Of a stretch of 17,088 bases of DNA, positions 7,682-16,367 are shown one piece after another. The notes below the pieces were generated by a model. The model did no database searches, was not told the DNA's origin, and saw nothing but the letters and a program-made list of their open reading frames with translations. The translations under genes and the position numbers were made by a program. The stretch is from Entamoeba invadens IP1 (lineage: Eukaryota > Evosea > Mastigamoebida > Endamoebidae), in assembly GCF_000330505.1 (NCBI RefSeq), contig NW_004443699.1, positions 10,176 to 27,263 of the forward strand, read 5' to 3'. Numbering within the stretch: the first letter of the stretch is position 1; every line of letters starts with the position of its first letter.

Positions 7682-8653
7682 TTATCCGACGGCGTGTGGA
7701 TCTTGCAACTTACCTTTGTTTTTAATTGCGTTGTGTATAATTTCGATGATAAGGTAGAACCAATATGCGTGCAATACCCAGAGCACGCATAACAGCCCGA
7801 CAAGTAGCCAATGAACGTATTGCCCTGTGGCACCCTCTGGAATATAATTTCTTGCGTTGATTGCAGCTGGGATGATGTCGAATCCGAGTGTGATGAGTCT
7901 GAATCTCAAGAACGAATATGCGATGAAGAAAAATCCACAGTAGACTGGAACTTGATTTGGCATATCATTAACGCTTTTACTCAAATACATAATTGCGTCG
8001 ACGATATCGTGGAGCACCAAGACGAGTGCTCCTATTCTCAGACAATTATTACAGTAACTGAGGACAATCAAAAAAATTGTCGCAAGGTGGTGAAGTAAGT
8101 TTTCGAAGTAATCATTTCTCTTCTCGCTCTGCATGTGGAAGACGAGTGAGTGTGTGTGATACCCAAGTTCCCAACAGTAATAGACAAAGAGCATTGGGCT
8201 TTGTTCTTGGAAAGGGTAACCGTCCCATAGTAATTCCAAATCTTGTTTCCCAACACCAAAGAGTCCCTTTGGCATCCAGTCTTCATGTTTAAAAAGAAGA
8301 ATGCCGAGTGGTGCGCTGATCCAGAAGTAGATGCCTTTGAATAATACCAGAGCAAATCGTTTCACTCGGAACTTTCTGACTCCAGGCCCCCACCCGGGTT
8401 TATAGTAAATGAACTTATCGCCAAATTTGGGAAATAAATTCTCAACGAAAATGACTCTGAGAGCATAGACGACAGCAAATGGGATAATGGCCCAAAGGAG
8501 GTTCATTGGGTTCGGGATAGTATCAGAGTGATACTCTGCACGTCTGTTAAAAGACGTTGGGATACACAGAAGGACAAATGGGAGAATGACGAGGATCTGT
8601 GTTATATTGAACTTGTCTTGTTTTGTTAGTCCAGACAAGGTCAGGAACTTCAT
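7682..8653 (-). CDS. Ceramide synthase, TLC/LAG1 family
   Basis: This 323-aa multi-pass membrane protein belongs to the TRAM-LAG1-CLN8 family, whose ceramide synthases N-acylate sphingoid bases with fatty acyl-CoA in the ER. The Lag1 motif is intact: the HH pair at 188-189 follows SEKRNDYFENLL, and RIGALVLVLHDIVDA gives H215, D216 and D219, the conserved catalytic-region His and Asp residues. Hydrophobic spans occur near residues 18-32, 50-70, 105-122, 190-220, 235-255 and 280-310. The C-terminus is short and polar. I chose the ATG at 8651-8653. The frame continues upstream to 8749 without another ATG, and a minus-strand GTGAACTC at 8675-8682 suggests transcription starts inside that stretch. 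An unseen upstream exon cannot be fully excluded because codons 8654-8713 look coding-like. A dihydroceramide synthase role is the likely assignment. Confidence 0.88.
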   Translation of the reverse strand: MKFLTLSGLTKQDKFNITQILVILPFVLLCIPTSFNRRAEYHSDTIPNPMNLLWAIIPFAVVYALRVIFVENLFPKFGDKFIYYKPGWGPGVRKFRVKRFALVLFKGIYFWISAPLGILLFKHEDWMPKGLFGVGKQDLELLWDGYPFQEQSPMLFVYYCWELGYHTHSLVFHMQSEKRNDYFENLLHHLATIFLIVLSYCNNCLRIGALVLVLHDIVDAIMYLSKSVNDMPNQVPVYCGFFFIAYSFLRFRLITLGFDIIPAAINARNYIPEGATGQYVHWLLVGLLCVLWVLHAYWFYLIIEIIHNAIKNKGKLQDPHAVG

Positions 8654-8674
8654 GCTGAAGTGTTTGGAGAATTT

Positions 8675-8682
8675 GAGTTCAC
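8675..8682 (-). promoter_or_regulatory. GAAC-like element of ceramide synthase gene
   Basis: The minus strand reads GTGAACTC here, followed by CAAATTC, similar to the initiator. It lies 21 nt before the chosen ATG at 8653, in the same arrangement as at 4403-4418. It favours the internal ATG over any upstream start. Confidence 0.4.
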
Positions 8683-8786
8683 TGAAGCCCCAAATTACCT
8701 CTCCTTCCGCCAAACAGCAAATATGAAAAATGGATTTTGTTACGATTTACTAATATTTATTAATATTTTTTTTATAAATATAACAA

Positions 8787-9160
8787 TTGGTCTCTCAAAG
8801 TTGTGTTGGTAAGTCGATGACGGAATACAATAAAGAAATTGAGGAGCAGACCGCTTTTTTGTTTTTTTATCATTTTATGGTGTTTTTATATAATTTATTG
8901 TTAATTTCAATTACTATATTGCTTAGTTTTTATTTTTAGTGTTTTTGGCTGACTAAATATAATTGAAAAGTCGCCACGTGTCTTCATTTTTTGCTATTAT
9001 TTAGATTTGGATAATTTACCTGGGTTTACCTGTTTTTTATCCAATTTTGACAATAAATTTATCGCAATACTTTTCGGTTGAAAAGGGGCTAACTTGCGTG
9101 TTTCTCTTTCCAGAATTGGAGCAGAACGAGGCAAAAAAAGTGGATTTGGAGCAGACATGG
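8787..9160. other. Unassigned region of coding-like composition
   Basis: Two blocks (about 8787-8862 and 9001-9160) have much higher GC than the surrounding spacer; I count 59 of 160 bases in 9001-9160. Candidate models exist on both strands. On plus, ATG 8817 opens a frame (MTEYNKEIEEQTA) that could splice at 8861 to an acceptor after the pyrimidine-rich TTTCTCTTTCCAG ending at 9113. On minus, there is the 53-aa frame at 8997-9158. I cannot choose with certainty. Confidence 0.4.
8997..9158 (-). CDS. Possible small basic protein, 53 aa
   Basis: An ATG at 9156-9158 opens a 53-aa frame (MSAPNPLFLPRSAPILERE at the start) ending at TAA 8997-8999. It is Pro-rich at the N-terminus and basic throughout, with no known domain, signal or membrane span. 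A GTAAAC donor at 9029 and a good ATTTAG acceptor at 8953 would define a 77-nt intron and replace the last 10 residues with a similar short Lys/Asn tail, so the protein stays near 52 aa either way. There is no GAAC element upstream. Support is only the local GC rise and protein-like composition; the same DNA is also open on the plus strand. Confidence 0.3.
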   Translation of the reverse strand: MSAPNPLFLPRSAPILERETRKLAPFQPKSIAINLLSKLDKKQVNPGKLSKSK

Positions 9161-10238
9161 TACAAAATAACTATTAATTATAGTTAAATGTTAATATATA
9201 ATAATTTAGTTTTAAAACACAAAAAAATTAATCAAAAAATAGTTAAAAAAAAGTTAAGTTGAATTGTTTGATGGTTTTTAAATATAATTATAATGATATA
9301 TATATAATATTTTTTTATTATTAGTTATAGTAATGTTGGTTTTTGGGTCACCACAATTTTGAAAATGCTGATGATTCTTTTAACAGTAATATCGATGAAT
9401 TATTGAATTAAAACAAATATTTAAAAAATAAACTATTTTAATTAAAATCATTTTTATTTAATAATTATAATTAAAAAAATCATATACAATTGTATCTGTA
9501 ATATTTTAAATTTTTATTTTAACAAGACATACTAATTAATTATAAATAAATTAAATTATTTAATTAGTTACAATTAATAATTAATTGTAATAAAAAAGTC
9601 ATTCATAATTATAAAATAATATAATAAAAATATAATTAATTGAGTAACAATTAAAAAAAATTTTTTGAAATAACAAAAAAACCATTTTAAAAATGTTATT
9701 AATATTTGTATTGTTTCAATTATAAAAATAAAACGATCTACCAAAAAATGATTTATTACTATTAAACAACAATTATTTAAACTATTTGAAATAATTAAAA
9801 GAGATAATTAATTAAATATGACATATCAATCATACCAGAATGCCCAAAAAAATTAAGATAAGTCCCAAGTTCAGTGTTTAAACCAATACTCCCGTTTTTA
9901 TAGATATTTTAATTTGTAATATAAATAAACAAAATGATAATTTGGGAAAAATCATTTTTTTGGAAACTCTGAACATACCCATTAGTTCCCAAAAATGCGC
10001 CGACTGTTTTACCACAAAAAAAAATACTTTAATTTTAGCCAATATTAATGTGAAACAGCGGGATTAAACTCCTAAAAAAGGCACCCAAAAATGCGATAAA
10101 TAAAAATAAGTTAAGTGAAGGACATTATAGTCCCAAATACCATAAAAACACGGGAAAAAAAATAAAGAAATTATTGTGTCTGTTTTTCATTTGACAATCT
10201 TCTTTTGAATTCTCGTAACCAAATCTATTGAAAACGAG
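9161..10238. other. Long AT-rich upstream region of the EHD gene
   Basis: No coding region is visible. From 9161 to about 9820 the DNA is extremely AT-rich. From about 9827 to 10160 composition rises and short motifs recur: CCCAAAAATGCG at 9988-9999 and 10084-10095, and GTCCCAA near 9862 and 10130. This part may be the upstream regulatory region of the EHD gene. Confidence 0.45.
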
Positions 10239-10262
10239 CTGAACTTAAAAAACGCAATTCAG
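10239..10262 (+). promoter_or_regulatory. Core promoter of EHD gene
   Basis: CTGAACTTAAAAAAC, starting at 10239, contains GAAC directly joined to a TATA-like T/A run. It is followed by CAATTCAG (10255-10262), close to the initiator core ATTCA. The ATG follows 2 nt later at 10265, fitting an extremely short leader. Confidence 0.45.
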
Positions 10263-10264
10263 AT

Positions 10265-11872
10265 ATGTTCAGAAGAAAACAAAAACAGCAAATTGACACA
10301 TCCTACACCTCCGTGATTGATGGCATTGAGAAGATATACGACACAAAACTTCACAAGTTAGAGGCAGACTACTTATACAACACCTTAGTTTCTCCAGAGA
10401 TGAAAAAAGCTGATTTTGAAGCCAAGCCGATGGTCTTATTTTTAGGGCAGTATTCGACGGGTAAGACGACATTTATTAAGTTTGTGAATAATTTTAATAA
10501 TTAATAAATTAATTAATAAATTATTAATTAAATTATTAATTAAATTAAATGTGTAAGACTTACAATCAGTTACCTTCTGAATTATGACTATCCGGGGTCA
10601 AACATTGGCCCAGAACCCACAACAGATGGATTTATGGCTGTTATGCATGGTGCAAACAATTCAGTGATTCCAGGGAATACCCTTTGTGTGCAGTCGGACA
10701 AGCCATTTACTTCATTGAGTAAATTTGGCAATGACTTTATGGCCAAGTTCAATGGAGCGATGTGTAATTTGCCGTTATTAGAGCATTTGACCTTCATAGA
10801 TTCTCCTGGGATATTATCAGGTGAAAAGCAGCGGATAGGGAGGAATTATGACTTTATGGAAGTAGTCCGTTGGTTTGCGGAGCGTGTTGATATGATAGTA
10901 TTAGTCTTTGATGCGAACAAGTTAGACATTTCCGATGAGTTTAAGCGGGTAATTGAAGCGGTCAAGAAGCATTCCGAGAAGATTAAAATAGTCTTGAACA
11001 AAGCGGATTCAATCACACCACAGCAGTTAATGCGAGTGTATGGAGCTTTAATGTGGTCATTAGGAAAGGTGATGCAAACACCGGAGTGTTTACGAGTCTA
11101 TGTTTCTTCCTTCTGGGATCAACCATTAAAAGATTCGATGTTTGTCCCACTCTTTGAGAGTGAACGTGACGATTTAATGCGCGACTTACATGATTTACCC
11201 AAATTGGCGACAACTCGAAAAGTCAATGAAATCTGTAAAAGAGCAAGAATAGCTAAAACTAATGCTTACCTTGTCTCTTATTTAAGAGACCAAATGCCTA
11301 CCTTTGGAAAAGAAAAGAAAAAAGCCGAATTGATTGCCGGAATGAACGACGTATTTAATGCAGTGATGATTAAATATCAACTCACCGCTGGCGACTTCCC
11401 TCCTATCGAAGTCTATAAGGAACGCCTCCAAAATGTCGACTTCGCAAAATTCCCAAAACTCGATATGAAACTCCTCGCCGCAGTCGATGAGGTACTCAGC
11501 ACTGACGTCCCAACACTTCTCAAGAAATTCCCAATGACGGAGGATAAACCTCACTCGAATCCTTTCGAAGCTGCTACGGGTTACGAAAAGGCAGTCGAAA
11601 TCCTTTCTATCACAGAAGACGAAGAAATCACTTATGAAAAAGAATTCGACAAGTTGCCAAAAGACTCGACTGGGCGCGCTGAAGGTTCAGACTGTCTCAA
11701 GCCGTTATCGGCGTCGGGGGCAAGTAAAAAGGACTTGAGAAAAATTTGGACTTTGGCAGACTCGGGGAGAAACGGGTCACTCAACGCGCACCAATACATC
11801 TTTGCAAAGGCACTTGTTAGGTGCCTACTTGAGTCAGGTAATTATCCAGAGAACCTCCCTACAGTGGAGTAG
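10265..11872 (+). CDS. EHD-family dynamin-like ATPase (two exons)
   Basis: Exons 10265-10479 and 10570-11872 give 505 aa, near the usual EHD length of about 530. EHD proteins are dynamin-related ATPases that tubulate and remodel endosomal and plasma membranes. The N-terminus (MFRRKQKQQ...) is like the EHD N-terminal helix. The P-loop GQYSTGKTT is at 61-69, IGPEPTTD follows, switch-II DSPG is at 149-152, and NKAD is at 215-218, the usual EHD G4 motif. The linker holds an NPF motif at 402-404. A C-terminal EH domain (about 427-493) keeps the IWTLAD core, but its EF loop DSGRNGSLNAHQ lacks the acidic residue at position 12. Splicing restores TFI-NYLLNYDYPG, aligning without gap to TFIRHLIEQDFPG of animal EHDs. 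It likely acts in phagocytosis or endocytic recycling. A stem-loop sits on the stop codon. Confidence 0.95.
10480..10569 (+). other. Spliceosomal intron of the EHD gene
   Basis: The donor GTTTGT starts at 10480 and the acceptor ATCAG ends at 10569. It is 90 nt and breaks a codon after its second base. Its interior is TTAATTAAT-like repeats with an in-frame TAA at 10502-10504. It is placed by the family alignment, since only this pair keeps the spacing between the P-loop and DYPG. The acceptor is CAG rather than the more usual TAG. Confidence 0.88.
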
Positions 11873-11898
11873 TGGTTACTTCAATACGAAGTAACCAC
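11872..11898 (+). repeat. Perfect 11-bp stem-loop at EHD stop codon
   Basis: GTGGTTACTTC (11872-11882) pairs perfectly with GAAGTAACCAC (11888-11898) around the loop AATAC. The first arm starts at the last base of the TAG stop. The stem has 5 G-C pairs in a T/A-rich 3' flank, so it stands out. It may be a 3' UTR processing, stability or protein-binding element. It also lies in the 228-bp convergent spacer, so it could mark transcript ends from either side. Confidence 0.7.
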
Positions 11899-12100
11899 GA
11901 TAAACACTCTTCGACTTTAATCTAAAGATTGAACTATTCTTTTACTAGACAAAAACAAGTCATTTTGAATAATTCAAATATACTATTATTTACTAATAAA
12001 CGATACCAAATTATTAATTATTAGTTATTCTATTCTTATAGTACATATGGTCATATTAAATATTTATAATAAACTACTAATAACGAATAGTTCAACATAT

Positions 12101-12859
12101 TTACTTTGCTTCTTCTTCATCCTTTGGAGGGGCGGGCTTTCGAGTCATCACTTTTCTGACGACGGCGAAGATGAACAAGCCAATGAAAATCAAACAAGAG
12201 ACTCCAAGGACAATCAACGATATAGTGAGTTGTGTTGCGTTCAAATCTTCCTTTGGTTTGTTGCACTTTCCATCATCGTCTGGTTTGATGTTGTCAATGA
12301 AGAGACAGTCACACTTGTTTCCGTTGAATTCATAATACTCGTCGCAGTTCATTGCGTCGAGGTAATAGAAGTCACCGGAACATCCGACTGTTGAGAGCTG
12401 AACTCCTTTAGTGAAATTGGTACAAAGATTGTCATCCGTCTTTTCAAAGATATATTGCACATAAACAAAGATTGAGTCTTTTTGATAGAAGACTACTTTG
12501 GTCGATTCACTCGAGCACCCACTCATGAAAATAGAAACAGTCGAAGTCTCTTCTATTTGAGTCTTATCAGTACACTTGTTCGATGGGATATGGATATATC
12601 CAAATGTTGTAGGACGTTCCGTTACAAGAGCAGAAGCTTCTATAGTCTGTGTCTTTTGTTCTGTTTGTGTCGTGCAAGTCTCGTCTGAGTAAGTCGTTAT
12701 CGTTAATGTTGTATCTACCTTCTCATATTTTTGATAAGAACTGGCAACATAGGTACACACATTAAGTGGATAATACGTCGTAACACCACTCCCTTTCTCT
12801 GCATAGAATTCGGCACTTAAACTTAACATAGAAAAAGTCAAGACTATGAAAATACTCAT
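12101..12859 (-). CDS. Type I membrane protein, unknown family
   Basis: This 252-aa protein has a clear signal peptide (MSIFIVLTFSMLSLSAEF), an extracellular part of about 190 residues rich in Thr, Ser and Tyr with 11 or so scattered Cys, and one membrane span near 209-233 (LTISLIVLGVSCLIFIGLF). The short cytosolic tail is basic then acidic (RKVMTRKPAPPKDEEEAK). N-glycosylation sequons occur in CTNFTKG and LNATQL. A late Cys cluster (MNCDEYYEFNGNKCDC) resembles a small EGF-like knot. I recognise no family; many Entamoeba surface proteins have this build. The ATG at 12857-12859 is the only sensible start. A TTGAAC lies on the minus strand at 12890-12895, about 30 nt upstream. The gene converges with the EHD gene at a distance of 228 bp. 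Confidence 0.82.
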   Translation of the reverse strand: MSIFIVLTFSMLSLSAEFYAEKGSGVTTYYPLNVCTYVASSYQKYEKVDTTLTITTYSDETCTTQTEQKTQTIEASALVTERPTTFGYIHIPSNKCTDKTQIEETSTVSIFMSGCSSESTKVVFYQKDSIFVYVQYIFEKTDDNLCTNFTKGVQLSTVGCSGDFYYLDAMNCDEYYEFNGNKCDCLFIDNIKPDDDGKCNKPKEDLNATQLTISLIVLGVSCLIFIGLFIFAVVRKVMTRKPAPPKDEEEAK

Positions 12860-13485
12860 CGTTTCTATTGGAACTTAGTTGCTCGGTTCGTTCAACTCTC
12901 TTTATAGTTAACTATTTATTCAATTTTAATTTTTTTATTATTAAAGTATAGTTACATGGAATAAGCAAAATGACTTTCACTCGACTATTTTGGTTGTGGC
13001 ATTTCTTATTAAAATGATGAGGAAAAGTGTTAATTATTTAAAGTTGTTTTTACTATATTTAATAGGTATGAAAAGAACAAAAAAACGAAAAATCTTAAAA
13101 ATTATAGGGTTGTACTATTTTAAAATAATTTGAAATATCAAAAAAAATGTTTTTTTTCTATTACTTTTAAAAAATACAAAAATATTATTTTAAAACTATA
13201 AAAATAATTAAAAAAATCATTGATTTATTAGTAATTTATATTAATTATTTATTAATTAACTATCAATATTAATACAAATTCATTATAAATAATCAAAAAA
13301 TATTATTTTTCAATTAGTAAATTTAATTTAAATGAACTACAAATAAAAAACCTTCAAAAATAGTTTAAATAAACTAGAATATAGTGAGTGTTTGTGATTT
13401 TGATGGTGGAACGAATATTATATTAGAGGCCAAAAAAAAGTAAAAGAAAAGAGAATTCAGAACAAATGAATTAGAAAGTTATAAT
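12860..13485. other. AT-rich spacer
   Basis: This holds the promoter of the membrane-protein gene at its left end (GAAC on the minus strand at 12890-12895) and the 3' flank of the C1/DGK gene at its right end. The middle is long A/T runs with no coding frame. Confidence 0.55.
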
Positions 13486-14946
13486 TTATTTATAATATTG
13501 TTTATTATACATCAAACAAGTGAGTTGTCGAGAACATTGCATATGCAATACACCTTGTTCCAAACTAAACGGACTCCCGTCAACCTCAGCGCAAATTGTT
13601 CTTCTTACATTCAGTTGCACGTGTTTTGCCTGACTATAATAAATTGGTTTTAATTCATCCGTCAAACACATTGCGAAGTGCTTAAAACTTGAGAACAAGA
13701 ATACTTCGATTTCACCGTCGTCTAACAGTGTTTCGTCGCACTCATTATTGTTACCATTAAATGTGTTGATGTTCATAAAGAGGACACCACAGTAACTAGC
13801 CAAGTCCACTTGAACTCCGTCGATCAAAAGGTCCAAATACCTTTCCAAGTGTATTTTATGGTCTTTTGATGTCTTAGCTGTGAGACTATAAGCGTCGATA
13901 CCAATTCCAAAGTATCCCAAGAATTCGATATTATAAGGACTTAGTTCCCAGATGTCTACCCGTGACTCACAACTGTTTTGTATATAGCTGAAAGCCTTAT
14001 CTAATTTCATAGACCACCCAAGAGCTTTCCCAACATCATTTTGGAGAGTCAGGATCTTCATATTACTATCAAGTAAATGCAAGAAGGTGTGAAGTACACG
14101 CAATTCCCCGGAATGTATGAACAGGACATTTCTCGTCACATTTTTCTTAGTAATTTTGATGTTAAAATCGTGTGGGTCGAAGACGAGTTGTCTTGGGTTG
14201 ACACTTCGGAGTAAAAAGTAGTATTCGTCCGTATAGAAATGACACACAAAAATGTATTGATCAGTCAGATCTGTTGGTCTTGAAATTAAGAAGCCAAATC
14301 TCCCACAAGAACAATAGTACGTGATTTTGTCAAGACACTCCGTGTGGACTTGCATGCCACACCAGACACATGTGAACCCGAAATTGGATTGAATTGGTGT
14401 TTTACACACAAAACACTTCAAGTGGACGTTTTTAGCACCGTGTATAAAGTGGTGTTGTAAAGCAGAGTTTGTGTCACTCGAATAACACTTTTTGCAATCA
14501 CGAAGGGGGTTGCAGGTGTCGTGGAAAAAGGCGCCACAACATAAACACTTGCGACAGGTACTTTTAATCCCAAGATTACACAACTGACAAACATCACTCT
14601 TTGTTTTGGATTGAACTAAAAGATGTGGTTGGGAAGTCGAATGACTGACTGCAATATACTCTTCTAAGGATTGGGTATATCCTTTGTCTTTTGATTTGAT
14701 CTCTTCACATGAGGTGTAAGCCTTATCTCGACAGGTGGTGTGAACTATTGTCCCACACTTCGTACATATTAAACCATTTTTCGATGTCACAGAACATTTA
14801 CACACTGAGCAAAATGATTTCTCTGTTATTGGAAGAAATTGATGACAGGAGAGGGGAATATTTATATGTGGAAAATCAAACGAGTAATACCCACGAACAT
14901 AGGGAACTCGAATTTCACTCGTCGATAATGGGGGTTTAGAATGCAT
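13486..14946 (-). CDS. C1-domain diacylglycerol kinase homologue, catalytically degenerate
   Basis: This 486-aa protein starts at ATG 14944-14946; the codon before it is GTG. It has three C1-type fingers. The first is H35-x10-C-x2-C-x11-C-x2-C-x4-H-x2-C-x7-C80. The second spans about 108-151. The third, about 165-212, has the canonical HX12CX2C...CX2CX4HX2CX7C spacing. A DGK fold follows: NPRQLVFD (250-257), ILTLQNDVGKALGW, GYFGIGIDA (344-352), a DDGEIEVFLF block, and AEVDGSPF (453-460), matching DGK signatures such as NPRQVFDL, LPLGTGND, FSIGVDA and QVDGEPW. The ATP-binding GGDGTV is replaced by HSGELR (278-283), LPLGTGND is shortened to LTLQND, and the VNPKSGG motif is absent. It is therefore probably a pseudokinase that could bind DAG or lipid but not phosphorylate it. 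Intact length and frame argue against a pseudogene. Confidence 0.85.
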   Translation of the reverse strand: MHSKPPLSTSEIRVPYVRGYYSFDFPHINIPLSCHQFLPITEKSFCSVCKCSVTSKNGLICTKCGTIVHTTCRDKAYTSCEEIKSKDKGYTQSLEEYIAVSHSTSQPHLLVQSKTKSDVCQLCNLGIKSTCRKCLCCGAFFHDTCNPLRDCKKCYSSDTNSALQHHFIHGAKNVHLKCFVCKTPIQSNFGFTCVWCGMQVHTECLDKITYYCSCGRFGFLISRPTDLTDQYIFVCHFYTDEYYFLLRSVNPRQLVFDPHDFNIKITKKNVTRNVLFIHSGELRVLHTFLHLLDSNMKILTLQNDVGKALGWSMKLDKAFSYIQNSCESRVDIWELSPYNIEFLGYFGIGIDAYSLTAKTSKDHKIHLERYLDLLIDGVQVDLASYCGVLFMNINTFNGNNNECDETLLDDGEIEVFLFSSFKHFAMCLTDELKPIYYSQAKHVQLNVRRTICAEVDGSPFSLEQGVLHMQCSRQLTCLMYNKQYYK

Positions 14947-15660
14947 CACAAAATAGTTATTTTGTAGTTTTTTTTATTAATTAAGTAAATGGGGCATTTT
15001 TAATCATTTTATTAGTATATATATATTTTAATTAAAATTGTTAATAATAATATTATTATCAACTAATATACTAATTTATATGAAGATTATTATTTTTTTA
15101 TTATAAATTGTTACCATTTCAAAAACAATTAATTATTGTACATTTAATAGTTTGAATTAGTTCAACAATACATTTTTTTTAAAGCTAAAAATCATTATTT
15201 TAGAAAATATACCCACAATTTATTCCCAAAAATAGTTGGAGTTTAAACCATTTTTAAAAAGTAACAAAATTTTTGCTTTATGTTGAGTTTTGTTATTAAA
15301 AAAGTTTCTCAATTTAAATGCCAAAAACATTAAATTATTTTCGTTTAATTAAATAATTAATTAATTAATACTTTGTTAAATTATAAATAGTTAAAAAAAT
15401 AATTTAACGATTTTTAATTTAAAAATAAATATTTGTAACCATCAATTTGATTAGCCCAACATTATAAAAAATATATATTTTCATATAAATATACTCCGAT
15501 TAATTAACGAAAAATCAGGAAAAATCCATCATTCAGAAATAGAAAGTCGTAAAGCTTAAAACTATTTTTTATTTGGATTTCAAAACATTATCCCTTTTCT
15601 CATCACTTATCAAGGAGGTTGTTCTGTCCAAAAGAAAGCTCATTTAAAACTTAAAAAGCA
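14947..15660. other. AT-rich divergent spacer
   Basis: This separates the divergent starts at 14946 (-) and 15661 (+). It is mostly A/T runs without a coding frame. Composition rises from about 15570. CATTTAAAAC at 15641-15650 resembles the Entamoeba TATA-like box of the 65-aa gene. I find no GAAC element for either gene. Confidence 0.5.
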
Positions 15661-15858
15661 ATGGAACATAAACATAAAGGTGGTGTTCTTGGAAAGACCA
15701 AAAATTTTCTGACTTTTTGGAAACGGTCAACAGATAAAAAGCACCTTTCCATTAAACCTTCTGACCTCCTTGTAAATCAGACGTGTGTAATGTCGGATTT
15801 TGATTTTGATCAAATTGAGACACTTAGAACAAAGCATTCGCCCTTCGACTTATCGTAA
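15661..15858 (+). CDS. Small hypothetical protein, 65 aa
   Basis: This is a 65-aa protein with a basic N-terminal half (MEHKHKGG... FWKRSTDKKH) and an acidic stretch (SDFDFDQIE) before a polar end. There is no signal peptide, membrane span or known domain, and few Cys. It is called because its composition rises well above the spacers on both sides, codon use is like its neighbours, and a TATA-like CATTTAAAAC precedes the ATG by 11 nt. The divergent partner is the pseudo-DGK gene. It could instead be the first exon of a longer spliced gene, but I see no good GTTTGT donor near its end. Confidence 0.55.
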   Translation: MEHKHKGGVLGKTKNFLTFWKRSTDKKHLSIKPSDLLVNQTCVMSDFDFDQIETLRTKHSPFDLS

Positions 15859-16367
15859 CTTTTCCACAACGAATTTATCATGTATTATTCATAGTAACAA
15901 ATCCTATTATTATTTTTATTTTTACTAAAACTGTATAATTTCGTTTATATACATTCTTTTCAATTTATTATAGTAAAATAATAATAAATTTATAATATTG
16001 TTTTACTATAACTTAATTTCTTATTTTCAAATTGTTGTTAAATTTTGCTTTATAATATAATGTTTTTTAATAGTATAATTTATTATAATTTAGTGCACAT
16101 GTCTTTTTATAGTAAACTACTTACCCATTTTTTATTTTAGTTTTGTTTTAGACTTTAAATATTTCAAAATACAGCTTTTCATTAAAATTCCGACTTTAAA
16201 ATGTTTTATTTTTAGTTCACATTTCAAGATAAAACACATTTCATTCTATTTTAGTTTTTTCAGTATTTAGCCACAGAACCACAATAATATTAATAATTAT
16301 TAAAAGGAATACTAATTGAATTGAAACCAACAAAAAATAGTTAAATTAATAATAAATATAGTTTACC
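15859..16367. other. AT-rich spacer
   Basis: Convergent region between the 65-aa gene and the EF-hand gene. It is T/A-rich throughout. I see no gene, RNA or notable repeat. Confidence 0.6.

Noticed and set aside
7811..8355. Plus- and minus-strand frames overlapping the ceramide synthase
   Set aside because: They are shadows of the TLC gene in other frames.
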